This document shows, piece by piece, positions 15,237 through 22,630 of a stretch of 36,622 nt of DNA. Source of the stretch: Bdellovibrionales bacterium (GTDB lineage: Bacteria; Bdellovibrionota_C; UBA2361; RFPC01); NCBI GenBank assembly GCA_020434565.1, contig JAGRAO010000006.1, positions 1 to 36,622 of the forward strand. The letters are read 5' to 3'. A model generated the notes under the pieces. The model saw nothing but the letters and a program-made list of their open reading frames with translations, did no database searches and was not told the origin of the DNA. How positions within the stretch are numbered: position 1 is the first letter of the stretch; every line of letters starts with the position of its first letter. The position numbers were made by a program, and so were the translations under genes.

Positions 15237-16907
15237 ATGTCATATCTCGTCTTTGCAAGAAAATATCGGCCTGACTCTTTCCAAGCGGTTTCCGGTCAGG
15301 ATCACGTTACGACAAGTCTCAGGAATGCCCTTTCTCTTAATCGTATTGGGCATGCGTACCTTTTTAGTGGACCGCGCGGAGTTGGCAAGACTTCGGTCGC
15401 GAGAATCTTTGCCAAGTGTCTCAATTGCAGCGAGGGGCCAACGCCGACTCCGTGTCTCGAGTGTACGAACTGTAAGGAGATCGCCTCAGGCGTGAGTCTT
15501 GCTGTAAGGGAAATCGATGGAGCTTCTCACAATAGCGTTGATAATGTTCGAGAGCTTATTGACTCATTCCGTTCACTCCCACCACCAGGTACAAAATATA
15601 AGGTCTACATCATCGATGAAGTTCATATGTTGAGCTTGTCGGCCTTTAACGCTCTTCTGAAAAGCCTGGAAGAGCCCCCTCCGCATACCGTGTTCATTCT
15701 CGCCACAACGGAACTCCATAAGATCCCAGAAACGGTGCTCTCTCGTTGTCAGAGGTTTGATTTCCGTGCGCTTCCTTCCATGAAAGTCGAGGAGCGACTG
15801 ATGGAGATCGCTCAGGCTGAGGGATTTTCAATCGATTTTGATGCTTTGCGGTTGATAGCTCGGCTTGCAGAGGGCTCGATGAGAGACGCGCAGACCTTGC
15901 TTGATAGAGTTCACGCCTTTAGTGGAGGGAATATTTCCGGAGAAGTCGCTGCTGAAGCGCTCGGTACAGTCGACAGAAAAGTTCTTGTGGATCTTCTCTC
16001 TTCTGTTTTTCAGCGAGACATTGACCTTGCGTTAGCTTCAGTGGAGAAAGCATTCCAACGAGGGGCTGAAACGTCCCTCTTTATCCGTGAATTTATTGGC
16101 GTTTTGCGAGATTGTCTCTTTGTCGGAAGTGTGAAAGAAGATCGGCTCCTTGCAAACGGCATGAGCCAGGATGAGATACAAACCCTGCGTTCGCTTGTTG
16201 CAGGAGTGGACAGAGCTGATTTGACGGATATGTATCGAGTCGCGCTCCAATATGCAGACAGTGCTTTGCGGAGCTCTTTTGCTCGCTATAGCTTTGAGGC
16301 TCTCATCGTGCAGCTCTCTTCTCGTGAGCCGGTGAAAGAGTTGGGAGAACTGCTCTCGAAAGTAAAGCTCTTGCTTCAATCTCCACGGCGTGAACGGGGT
16401 GTTCCGTCAGCATCTGCAGCCCGCTCGGTGAGAAAAGACGCCGCCCCTTTGAATCCGAGGTCGGAACCCGAGCAGTCAGTGTCGGATGTTACGATCGAGC
16501 TAGGTAAGTGGGATACGTTTGTTCAATTTGTTGCGACTGAATTCTCTCCGGTGCTCGGTGAGCACTTGAGAAGAGTAGGAGTAGCGAGATTTGGACCGGG
16601 CTCTCTGACTCTTTCGGGTCCAAAGTTTCACCTCGACTCGATCGAATCGCAAGAAGGGCGCTCGAAGCTTGTGGAAGCTCTGGAAAGGTTCTTTAAAGTA
16701 CAGGAGTGGGAGATAACGTTCGTGCCTCAGGCTGATAAGGATTCTGAGGTCGTCAGTCTTCACTCTGAAACTCAGAGAAAAAGACGTGAACAGAAAGTGG
16801 CCAAGAGAGAGGAGGTCCTGTCTCATCCTCAGGTTCGAGCAATTCGTGAAGCATTCCCAGGGACGTCTGTCGAATCCATTCGAACGACGAGTGAACAGGG
16901 AGAATAG
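15237..16907 (+). CDS. dnaX: DNA polymerase III gamma/tau subunit
   Basis: DnaX is the motor of the clamp loader that places the beta clamp on DNA. The 556-residue product begins MSYLVFARKYRPDSF, typical of the family. Walker A is GPRGVGKT (residues 45-52), followed by the four-Cys zinc site (CLNC, then CLECTNC), Walker B IIDEVHMLS and the SRC sensor motif at LSRCQRFDF. Domain III ends near residue 370, and a linker plus a C-terminal domain of tau type follow. It is longer than E. coli gamma (431) and shorter than tau (643). I saw no typical slippery A-run for programmed frameshifting. ybaB starts 15 bp downstream. Confidence 0.97.
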   Translation: MSYLVFARKYRPDSFQAVSGQDHVTTSLRNALSLNRIGHAYLFSGPRGVGKTSVARIFAKCLNCSEGPTPTPCLECTNCKEIASGVSLAVREIDGASHNSVDNVRELIDSFRSLPPPGTKYKVYIIDEVHMLSLSAFNALLKSLEEPPPHTVFILATTELHKIPETVLSRCQRFDFRALPSMKVEERLMEIAQAEGFSIDFDALRLIARLAEGSMRDAQTLLDRVHAFSGGNISGEVAAEALGTVDRKVLVDLLSSVFQRDIDLALASVEKAFQRGAETSLFIREFIGVLRDCLFVGSVKEDRLLANGMSQDEIQTLRSLVAGVDRADLTDMYRVALQYADSALRSSFARYSFEALIVQLSSREPVKELGELLSKVKLLLQSPRRERGVPSASAARSVRKDAAPLNPRSEPEQSVSDVTIELGKWDTFVQFVATEFSPVLGEHLRRVGVARFGPGSLTLSGPKFHLDSIESQEGRSKLVEALERFFKVQEWEITFVPQADKDSEVVSLHSETQRKRREQKVAKREEVLSHPQVRAIREAFPGTSVESIRTTSEQGE

Positions 16908-16922
16908 GTAAGGAGAATAGGT

Positions 16923-17258
16923 ATGGCAAAGGGATTTAACGGCTTTCCTGGCAACATGCAGGAAATGATGAAGCAAGCTCAGAAGATGCAGGAGAATCTT
17001 CTGAAAGTTCAAGAAGAGGCCCAGGGTCTCACTGCCGAAGGTTCTTCAGGAGGAGGCATGGTTACCGTTGTTGCGAATGGAGCGAATCAGATCGTGAGCA
17101 TGAAGATTGAGAAGGAGGTCGTCGATCCGTCTGATATTGAAATGCTCCAGGACCTGATAGTAGCCGCATCGAACGAAGCTCTTAAGAGTGCTCAAGAGCA
17201 GGTAAAGAAAAAGATGGCATCTGTAACTGGAGGTCTGAATATTCCAGGGCTCTCGTAG
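16923..17258 (+). CDS. ybaB: YbaB/EbfC nucleoid-associated protein
   Basis: A 111-residue small dimeric DNA-binding protein. The N-terminal helix ([20 protein letters not shown]) and the central strand region ([20 protein letters not shown]) are diagnostic of the YbaB/EbfC family, which binds DNA as a tweezer-like dimer. The ATG at 16923 follows AAGGAGAA. It sits between dnaX and recR with 15-bp and 34-bp gaps, the classical operon order. Confidence 0.97.
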   Translation: MAKGFNGFPGNMQEMMKQAQKMQENLLKVQEEAQGLTAEGSSGGGMVTVVANGANQIVSMKIEKEVVDPSDIEMLQDLIVAASNEALKSAQEQVKKKMASVTGGLNIPGLS

Positions 17259-17292
17259 CGTTTGCAACGAGATGTTTTTCAGGTTGAGCTGA

Positions 17293-17904
17293 ATGATTAG
17301 TTTTCCCCCCTCTTTTCAAAAATTAATTCGAGAATTGAATCGCCTCCCTTCGATTGGCGAAAAATCAGCTGTTCGTTTGGCATACCATTTAATCCAAGAA
17401 GAAAAAGGTTTGGCTGATGCACTTGCTTCAGCACTAGTTGAGGCCAAGAAGCAAGTTGGGCTGTGTTCTCAGTGCTATTTTTTTGCAGAGGGAGAGAGCT
17501 GCTCGATCTGCCAGAACAGTTCTCGTGATAGGTCAGTTATCTGTGTCGTCGAAAAACCGATGGACATGGCAGCAATAGAAAGAGTGGGAGAGTTTCGAGG
17601 ATTGTATCATGTGCTCCACGGACTTTGGGCTCCGTTGAAGGGAATGGGGCCAGAGAGCATGAAACTCCAGGAGCTTATATCTCGAGTAAAAAATGAACAG
17701 GTGAGTGAAGTGATCCTGGCTACCGGCTCAACAGTTGAAGGTGATGCGACCGCCCTCTACGTTGCCCGAGTTTTAGAAGAGTTTGGTGTTCGAACGACTC
17801 GCTTAGCGCAAGGTATGCCGAAAGGCGGTGAGCTGGAGTACGCTGACGAAGTGACCCTTTCGCGAGCGTTTAGCGGTCGAAATCCTCTTTCGCAGCCCCA
17901 GTAG
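17293..17904 (+). CDS. recR: Recombination protein RecR
   Basis: RecR works with RecO and RecF to load RecA at gaps. The 203-residue product has the N-terminal helix-hairpin-helix (LIRELNRLPSIGEKSAVRLA), the four-Cys zinc finger (CSQC, then CSIC) and a Toprim domain (VICVVEKPMDMAAIE and VILATGSTVEGDATALY), ending with the usual C-terminal region (LAQGMPKGGELEYADEVTLS). Length is standard. It is the last gene of the dnaX operon; the next gene begins 162 bp downstream. Confidence 0.97.
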   Translation: MISFPPSFQKLIRELNRLPSIGEKSAVRLAYHLIQEEKGLADALASALVEAKKQVGLCSQCYFFAEGESCSICQNSSRDRSVICVVEKPMDMAAIERVGEFRGLYHVLHGLWAPLKGMGPESMKLQELISRVKNEQVSEVILATGSTVEGDATALYVARVLEEFGVRTTRLAQGMPKGGELEYADEVTLSRAFSGRNPLSQPQ

Positions 17905-18030
17905 TGGTCGGCTTCTCTCGTTTCGTTCCAGAAATCTACTATCCGCTCGGCGAAGAGTAATGCCCTTCTGAGGATCGGGAGTTGGCTAAATATCTGAAAA
18001 GGGTGGATTATTTTAATCTTCCGAAATATG

Positions 18031-18074
18031 CTCATCTTTGGCTAACGATTTACTCATACTTTGCTCATGATGTT
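18031..18074 (+). promoter_or_regulatory. 11-bp-phased CTCAT repeats before the DUF47-PiT pair
   Basis: CTCAT occurs at 18031, 18053 and 18064, and a weaker CTAAC at 18042, all in 11-bp phase with T-rich spacers. PhoB-type boxes are also 7-bp direct repeats at 11-bp spacing, and the downstream genes concern phosphate uptake. However, the last copy overlaps the likely start codon, which is awkward for an activator site. Confidence 0.3.
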
Positions 18075-18714
18075 CCGGAGTCGTAAAAAGATCATTCAAG
18101 ACGAGCTCGAAAGCTATAGGGAGCTTATAAACCGGTGCGTCGCGGAGCTGTATAGAACACTTAAGTGCTACAGCGAGAATTCGGATCGAAGGGAGCTAAA
18201 GAAGAATATTGAAGAAGTGAGCAGGCTTGAAGGCGCCGCTGACGACAAGAGAAGGAGCATACAGGTAGTGCTCTACAGCAAATCGCTTTTTCCTGAGTCG
18301 CGAGGTGACCTCCTCGGACTTCTGGAGACGACCGATAAGATAGCGAATAGAGCAGAAGCTACCGCGCTCATGCTTCGAACTCATCACATATTCATTCCGG
18401 AGAGTTTCCGAAAGGAAATTATTGAGCTGTGCCATATTTCACAAAGAGCGGTTGCGGTAGTGCTTGAGGCAGAACGAAAGCTCTTTTCCGACTTTCGGGG
18501 GGCCCTAGAGTTTATTGGTCGAGTGAATGAGCTTGAGAGTGACGCCGATCATCTTGAACATAAAACGATTAATAAAATTTTCGCTTCTCCTACCTTGGAA
18601 CCGATTGAAAAGATATTACTGCGAGATGTCGTCTCTTTTATCTCATCACTTGCAGATAGGGCAGAAGATGTCGGAGATCGGATTCGAGTAATCGTCGCAA
18701 AACGGGGAGTGTGA
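18067..18714 (+). CDS. DUF47 (PhoU-like) partner of phosphate transporter
   Basis: The product is 215 residues from ATG 18067 (ATG 18070 is equally possible) and is almost entirely helical. Features such as FRSRKKIIQDELESYREL near the start and DRAEDVGDRIRVIVAKRGV at the end match the DUF47/PhoU-like family, whose genes very often precede pit-type phosphate transporters and are thought to modulate them. Here the stop is 1 bp before the GTG of the PiT gene, indicating translational coupling. No strong ribosome site precedes the start. Confidence 0.9.
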   Translation: MMFRSRKKIIQDELESYRELINRCVAELYRTLKCYSENSDRRELKKNIEEVSRLEGAADDKRRSIQVVLYSKSLFPESRGDLLGLLETTDKIANRAEATALMLRTHHIFIPESFRKEIIELCHISQRAVAVVLEAERKLFSDFRGALEFIGRVNELESDADHLEHKTINKIFASPTLEPIEKILLRDVVSFISSLADRAEDVGDRIRVIVAKRGV

Positions 18715-18715
18715 G

Positions 18716-19699
18716 GTGTTTGCGCTCCTTCCCCTTTCGAGTGGCTTGTTTATGGGCTGGGCCCTCGGGGGGAATGCATCGGCGAATGTGTTTGGAGCTG
18801 CAGTTGCTACTCGTGTTGTATCGTTTCGAACAGCAGGGGCGCTGTTTTCGGCTTGTGTAATCGTTGGTGCGGTACTGCAAGGGCGGGCTGGCATTGAGAC
18901 TTACCGCGAGCTTAGTGAACAGGATTTAACCTCGGTTGTGATCGCGAGCTTATCCGCTGCTCTTTGCATGGCAACTATGACCCTTCGGGGTATTCCCGTA
19001 AGTGGATCGCAGGTAATCGTTGGTGCAATCTGTGGTGTTGGTCTTGTCTCTGCTCATGTCGATCTCTCTATCCTTGTACGCATCCTTATCTGTTGGGTCT
19101 CTGCACCGGTAGGAGCTTTCTTCCTTGCTCTTATCATTCACAGAATACTACTTGTGGTCTTAACCCGAATTCCAATGAGTATCCTCACGAGAGACCAGCT
19201 CTTATTCTCAGGTCTGGTGGTTATGGGATGCTATGGTTCGTATGCTCTTGGAGCAAATAACGTTGCGAACGTAACAGGGGTCTTTTCAGGGCACCTCCAA
19301 GGGATTGGAATAGGCGATCTCGAGTTAGCTGTTGTAGGGAGTGTCGCGATAGCCTTTGGAGGGATTACCTTCAGTAAGAGAGTTATGCAGACAGTTGGGG
19401 CCCGGATCATGAAGCTCGACGGGCTCACTGCGTTGGTTTCTGTAACTGCGTGTGCCTTGACGACCCATTTCTTTGCGGTAGTTGGAGTCCCAGTAAGCAC
19501 AAGTCAAGCGATAGTCGGTGCTATCTGTGGGAGTGCACTCGTGAGTTCGGGGACTGGTCTCCACCTTGACCAGCTGTCACGTATCTTCGTTGGGTGGTTT
19601 GTGACCCCAATTGTGGCTCTTATCCTCTCGTCTTCGCTCTACGCCGTGCACCAGGGCATTCTTTTGGCTCAGGCAGCCCCACCACTGAAGCTCCCGTGA
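18716..19699 (+). CDS. pit: PiT-family inorganic phosphate transporter
   Basis: The product is 327 residues of mostly transmembrane helices (about nine or ten), with the internal inverted duplication typical of PiT permeases, which move phosphate with H+ or Na+. The two signature loops are GGNASANVFG near residue 20 and GANNVANVTG near residue 182. Both keep the Asn and Gly pattern but lack the Asp of the classical GANDVAN motif. Two further conserved repeats read GIPVSGSQVIVGAICGVGLV and GVPVSTSQAIVGAICGSALV. The GTG at 18716 follows GGGGAGTGTGAG inside the end of the DUF47 gene. Confidence 0.93.
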   Translation: MFALLPLSSGLFMGWALGGNASANVFGAAVATRVVSFRTAGALFSACVIVGAVLQGRAGIETYRELSEQDLTSVVIASLSAALCMATMTLRGIPVSGSQVIVGAICGVGLVSAHVDLSILVRILICWVSAPVGAFFLALIIHRILLVVLTRIPMSILTRDQLLFSGLVVMGCYGSYALGANNVANVTGVFSGHLQGIGIGDLELAVVGSVAIAFGGITFSKRVMQTVGARIMKLDGLTALVSVTACALTTHFFAVVGVPVSTSQAIVGAICGSALVSSGTGLHLDQLSRIFVGWFVTPIVALILSSSLYAVHQGILLAQAAPPLKLP

Positions 19700-19720
19700 A
19701 TCCTCTGAAAGATCGCGCTC

Positions 19721-19748
19721 TTGACTCTTGTGAGGAATACAGTAACGT
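19721..19748 (+). promoter_or_regulatory. Possible promoter of the tRNA-Asn gene
   Basis: TTGACT (19721-19726) is separated by 16 bp from TAACGT (19743-19748), about 48 bp before the mature tRNA. The -35 is good and the -10 is poor. Confidence 0.4.
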
Positions 19749-19795
19749 ATCGGTTTCGTTGCGTCCACACCGGTCCTCGTTGAGGTCGCACACAA

Positions 19796-19868
19796 TCCCC
19801 GGTAGCTCAGTTGGTAGAGCAGCTGACTGTTAATCAGCTTGTCACTGGTTCGAGTCCAGTCCGGGGAG
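19796..19868 (+). tRNA. tRNA-Asn (anticodon GTT)
   Basis: The cloverleaf is complete: acceptor TCCCCGG (19796-19802) with CCGGGGA (19861-19867), D-arm GCTC/GAGC, anticodon stem GCTGA/TCAGC with loop CTGTTAA (anticodon GTT at 19829-19831), T-arm ACTGG-TTCGAGT-CCAGT, and discriminator G. The CCA end is not encoded; a T-run follows directly. Pieces of its 3' half recur downstream. Confidence 0.97.
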
Positions 19869-19900
19869 TTTTTTCCTCCTTTTCAGTCGTCCAAAATTCC
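19862..19900 (+). repeat. 39-bp direct repeat, copy 1 (tRNA end plus downstream)
   Basis: The last seven bases of tRNA-Asn (CGGGGAG) and the following 32 bases are repeated exactly at 20141-20179, 279 bp away. Similarity continues with mismatches for about 17 bp more (to about 19917 and 20196). The T-run inside it could also act in ending the tRNA transcript. Confidence 0.93.
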
Positions 19901-19914
19901 CCGGTAATTATTGG

Positions 19915-19929
19915 TGCAGCAAAGCTGCA
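19915..19929. other. Small hairpin TGCAGC-AAA-GCTGCA
   Basis: A perfect six-pair stem with an AAA loop lies between the tRNA and the inverted tRNA fragment. No T-run follows. It belongs to the structured stretch described for 19869-20278. Confidence 0.6.
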
Positions 19930-19934
19930 CATGT

Positions 19935-19953
19935 CCGGACTGGACTCGAACCA
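19935..19953 (-). repeat. Inverted copy of 19 bases of the tRNA-Asn T-arm and acceptor
   Basis: These 19 bases are the exact reverse complement of 19846-19864 in tRNA-Asn (from TGG of the T-stem to CCGG of the acceptor). Its first 11 bases also pair with 19995-20005. A transcript running through both could fold the tRNA 3' half against this copy. Confidence 0.93.
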
Positions 19954-19994
19954 TGGAAAGGATGCTGCGAGTCCACGGGCGGCGCAGCCGACCC

Positions 19995-20012
19995 GTCCAG
20001 TCCGGGGAGCCA
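19995..20012 (+). repeat. Forward copy of the tRNA-Asn 3' end, with CCA
   Basis: Fifteen bases (19995-20009) are identical to 19854-19868 of tRNA-Asn, and they are followed by CCA (20010-20012) and a T-run. The intact tRNA gene does not encode CCA, so this copy is not a plain duplication of it. Confidence 0.85.
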
Positions 20013-20140
20013 TTTTTTTCCATTCGGCATTCGAGCCCAGGGGCTGCCGCCCCTCTCGCCCTAGTCGGGCGTTCACCCTGCTTCTTGAAATATTGGTAGT
20101 TCTAAAGGAAATACCAGCAGGGTTCTAAACTTGTCCGCTA

Positions 20141-20179
20141 CGGGGAGTTTTTTCCTCCTTTTCAGTCGTCCAAAATTCC
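20141..20179 (+). repeat. 39-bp direct repeat, copy 2
   Basis: This is an exact match to 19862-19900. The bases before it (TTGTCCGCTA) no longer match the tRNA well, so only the last seven tRNA bases remain. The two copies bracket a 279-bp unit. Confidence 0.93.
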
Positions 20180-20278
20180 TTGGTTATTGTTTGTGCGGCC
20201 TGCGCGCTATCGGATAAAGAAACAGTACTGGGAGCAAAAGGGATTCTCGCGTCTCGGAATTTTCATACGGTGATGGCT

Positions 20279-21202
20279 TTATCCATTCCTTGCGGAAGGA
20301 TTTGTACGGACATAGTTGTCATAGGAGGTCTGAAGCGAAAGCCAGTAGTTTGGTGTATTACCAATGACTCGCGCCAACTCCCGAGAAAGTTTTGGAGTGA
20401 GCTCCCCTTTTTCATCCAAGAGAGCGAGGAGTTCTTTAGCGTCTCCGGAAACGAGTTCGCAGAGCCGTTCAGGTGAGAGAGCTCGGGCTTCGATAATTTC
20501 AGTAAGAACCTTTCCAGGATGGTCAGCGTAAGCAGCTCTCTGGACTGTCCTGTGAAAGAGAGTTATATCGAGGTTCTTTATTTGTTGAGCAACAGATTCC
20601 TCGATAAGAGGCAGAAGGAGCTCGACCCCGACCTTCTCGCCGAGACTTCGAAGTCGAAGCTTGAGTCGGTTCATACGCCGACGTGAAAACCCACCCCCTC
20701 TCCCCGCTCTCTTCACTCTCTCGATAGCGGCGTTGTCAATGAGTGTTAAGCCCTCGTGCATCATGAATTTGAGAGCGCTGAGGTTGCGATCTTCCGCTTC
20801 GACCTGTTTCTGCCGATTGAGGAAGGCGACTTGGATTACATCGTCGACATCCGTAGTAGCAAAAGGTTCCGAGAGAAACCCTTCAATTCCGTTTAGCATA
20901 TGTTCGGAAATGTATTCAGAAAGCAAGTGATCTGTGTGAAGCGTCACAACAAAGATTGGCCTGTATCGTAGCTTCATTTGTGCCACATCTTCTTGAAATT
21001 TTCGGATGGACTCTTCTGAAAGCGTTGAATGCATAAAGACGACGGCAAGTTCCGGCTGTTTCGATGCGATCTCGGTGGCTCTTCGGAGATCCCTCGCCTG
21101 AGTGACTGAAGTTCGTATTTTCGTAAGACTTAGGGCGTCCTTAAGACGAGCTCGAGAAGCAGTCTCGGGGCAGACGACGAGGCATTCCAGTATGATGTTC
21201 AT
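20279..21202 (-). CDS. Pseudo-receiver protein with C-terminal HigA-like HTH domain
   Basis: The product is 307 residues from ATG 21202 (an upstream in-frame TTG at 21277 is less likely). The first 120 residues follow the receiver fold in spacing (LECLVVCPET, then ELAVVFMHSTLS, then GFLSEPFATTD). The phosphoacceptor Asp position reads MHS and the usual Lys-Pro reads Glu-Pro, so phosphorylation is unlikely. A basic segment (RAGRGGGFSRRRMNRLKLRL) follows. The C-terminal 55 residues (LSPERLCELVSGDAKELLAL, then LTPKLSRELARVIGNTPNYW and LSLQTSYD) closely resemble the DNA-binding domain of HigA/VapI antitoxins. No toxin gene is next to it. Regulation of transcription is inferred. Confidence 0.8.
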   Translation of the reverse strand: MNIILECLVVCPETASRARLKDALSLTKIRTSVTQARDLRRATEIASKQPELAVVFMHSTLSEESIRKFQEDVAQMKLRYRPIFVVTLHTDHLLSEYISEHMLNGIEGFLSEPFATTDVDDVIQVAFLNRQKQVEAEDRNLSALKFMMHEGLTLIDNAAIERVKRAGRGGGFSRRRMNRLKLRLRSLGEKVGVELLLPLIEESVAQQIKNLDITLFHRTVQRAAYADHPGKVLTEIIEARALSPERLCELVSGDAKELLALLDEKGELTPKLSRELARVIGNTPNYWLSLQTSYDNYVRTNPSARNG

Positions 21203-21595
21203 GGCCTTAGAGGAGTCGACGGGCGTCAGCGAGAACTTGATCAAAGTTTGCGAGAGTCCGGACAAATCGAAATGCAATTTGCGGATTCATGCTCGGCCCT
21301 TGGTTCAGCAGGACTCCCCAAGGCAAAAACACTCGTTAAATGAGAGAGTTATGGATGCCCTGTAGTCTTTTGAGCGAATTTGAGATTCTGGGTCTCTCAT
21401 CCCTTGTGTCCCGGTGGGGTGGCTCGAACTCAGGCTTCATTCCTTTGGAGACGCTGAAATGTTTCAGTGTTGGAACGCCTTCTCAGCTCAAATTGGTGCA
21501 TGCAACGGATGCTATTGAGGCCCCGTGAAAAAGGAGTAGCTCATCTGAGACGAGGCGTGAAGTAACACTCGAGGACTTTTTGGACAAGGAATATT
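21203..21595. other. Divergent intergenic region with a palindrome
   Basis: This 393-bp gap lies between the HTH gene (leftward) and the transglutaminase-like gene (rightward). A palindrome, CTGAAA-TG-TTTCAG (21454-21467), extends imperfectly to 21451-21470 and has the size of an operator. No convincing -35/-10 pair or gene is seen. The 62-codon frame at 21340-21528 has no ribosome site and is not called. Confidence 0.5.
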
Positions 21596-22579
21596 ATGAG
21601 ATTACAAATTTTTCTTCTCTTCGTGTTCGCAAATATCTCGGCAGTTCAAGCCGCCGTTCCCGCGGGAATTGATCGGCAGGAAGAAACAATATCCTTTCAA
21701 TATACCACAGAGATACCAGCTGTCTCTCACGGAGAAGGACCAGTTCATTTCTTTGTACCGATCGCGGTAAACGATGAGCACCAGGAGATTCTTGAGCGAA
21801 AGATTGAGTCTTCGGTTAAGGGAGAAATTCGCACTGAGCCGAAGTACGGAAACACGTTCTGGTCTGTCTCGTTGCCAGATACTCACGGGAAGCCTATTCC
21901 CGTGACTGTTTCTTATCTTGTAAAGCGAAAACGTTTTGCTGGGCTGGAGCAGACCCGTCTTCCCGCAACTGCCCCAGAAAAAGAATTGGCGCAGTATCTT
22001 CAGCCGAATCGACTTGTTCCAACTTCTGGGAGCCTCATAGACCAGATTCGAAAGGATCTTCCTGAAAGCGGGCAGACCGCTGAGGAACGAGCGAGAGCAA
22101 TTTTCGATTATGTTGTCGATAACATGGAATATAAGAAAGTCGGGAGAGGCTGGGGCAACGGCGATACTCACTGGGCATGTACGAAGAAATTTGGAAATTG
22201 TACCGATTTTCATGCTCTCTTTATCTCGTTGGCTCGAGCTGAAAATATTCCTGCACGATTTGAAATAGGATTTCCGATCCCCGAGGATGCAAACGAGGGG
22301 ATCGTCGGTGGATATCACTGCTGGGTAACTTTCTATCTTGAAGGGAAGGGGTGGGTGCCAATTGATGCCTCAGAGGCGAAAAAGCATCCAGAGAAGAGAG
22401 CGCTCCTTTTTGGAACACAGCCTCCCGATCGCATTTTTTTCAGTCGAGGGAGAGATATCGAGTTAGGTGAGGGGCACGAAACGCGACCGCTGAACTATTT
22501 TATCTATCCGCATGTTGAAGTGGCCGGTAAAGTCAGGTCTGAGATTCCCACTCAGTTCACTTACCGAGTTCTTTCCTAG
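21596..22579 (+). CDS. Secreted transglutaminase-like (cysteine protease fold) protein
   Basis: The product is 327 residues with a signal peptide (MRLQIFLLFVFANISAVQA). The N-terminal 150 residues are beta-rich. Residues of about 155-270 form a transglutaminase-core domain with the catalytic triad Cys202 (FGNCTDFH), His241 (GGYHCW) and Asp257 (VPIDASEA) in the expected order. Such domains occur in periplasmic peptidases and amidases as well as true transglutaminases. The ATG follows CAAGGAATATT. selD fusion begins 51 bp downstream in the same direction. The substrate cannot be told from sequence. Confidence 0.88.
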   Translation: MRLQIFLLFVFANISAVQAAVPAGIDRQEETISFQYTTEIPAVSHGEGPVHFFVPIAVNDEHQEILERKIESSVKGEIRTEPKYGNTFWSVSLPDTHGKPIPVTVSYLVKRKRFAGLEQTRLPATAPEKELAQYLQPNRLVPTSGSLIDQIRKDLPESGQTAEERARAIFDYVVDNMEYKKVGRGWGNGDTHWACTKKFGNCTDFHALFISLARAENIPARFEIGFPIPEDANEGIVGGYHCWVTFYLEGKGWVPIDASEAKKHPEKRALLFGTQPPDRIFFSRGRDIELGEGHETRPLNYFIYPHVEVAGKVRSEIPTQFTYRVLS

Positions 22580-22630
22580 GAATTCTCCCGGTTGTACAAC
22601 CGAATTCCTTGAGTGCAGAAGTTTCATTTC

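Larger units (their letters stand above)
19869..20278. other. Non-coding, tRNA-derived mosaic with many hairpins
   Basis: No gene is visible in these 410 bp. Besides the tRNA fragments and direct repeats there are several perfect hairpins: AGGGGC/GCCCCT (20039-20054), CGCCC/GGGCG (20057-20071) and ACCCTGCT/AGCAGGGT (20075-20082 with 20116-20123). Degenerate T-loop-like words also appear (GCGAGTCCACGGG near 19967, TTCGAGCCCAGGGG near 20029). Frames here encode the familiar artefact peptides from reading through tRNA and are not genes. Confidence 0.7.

Noticed and set aside
15237-16907. Programmed frameshift in dnaX giving a gamma form
   Set aside because: No A-run of the classical slippery type with following stop was found; short A-runs such as AGAAAAAGA are not convincing.
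19811-20128. Plus- and minus-strand ORFs over the tRNA (19811-20128 and 19834-20076)
   Set aside because: They translate the tRNA and its repeats; peptides like VEQLTVNQLVTGSSPVRG and RTGLEPVTS are well-known artefacts.
19846-20196. CRISPR array
   Set aside because: Repeats are few, unevenly spaced, partly inverted and tRNA-derived; no cas genes.
21602-22318. 238-codon minus-strand ORF
   Set aside because: Shadow of the transglutaminase-like gene, which has a signal peptide and full catalytic triad.
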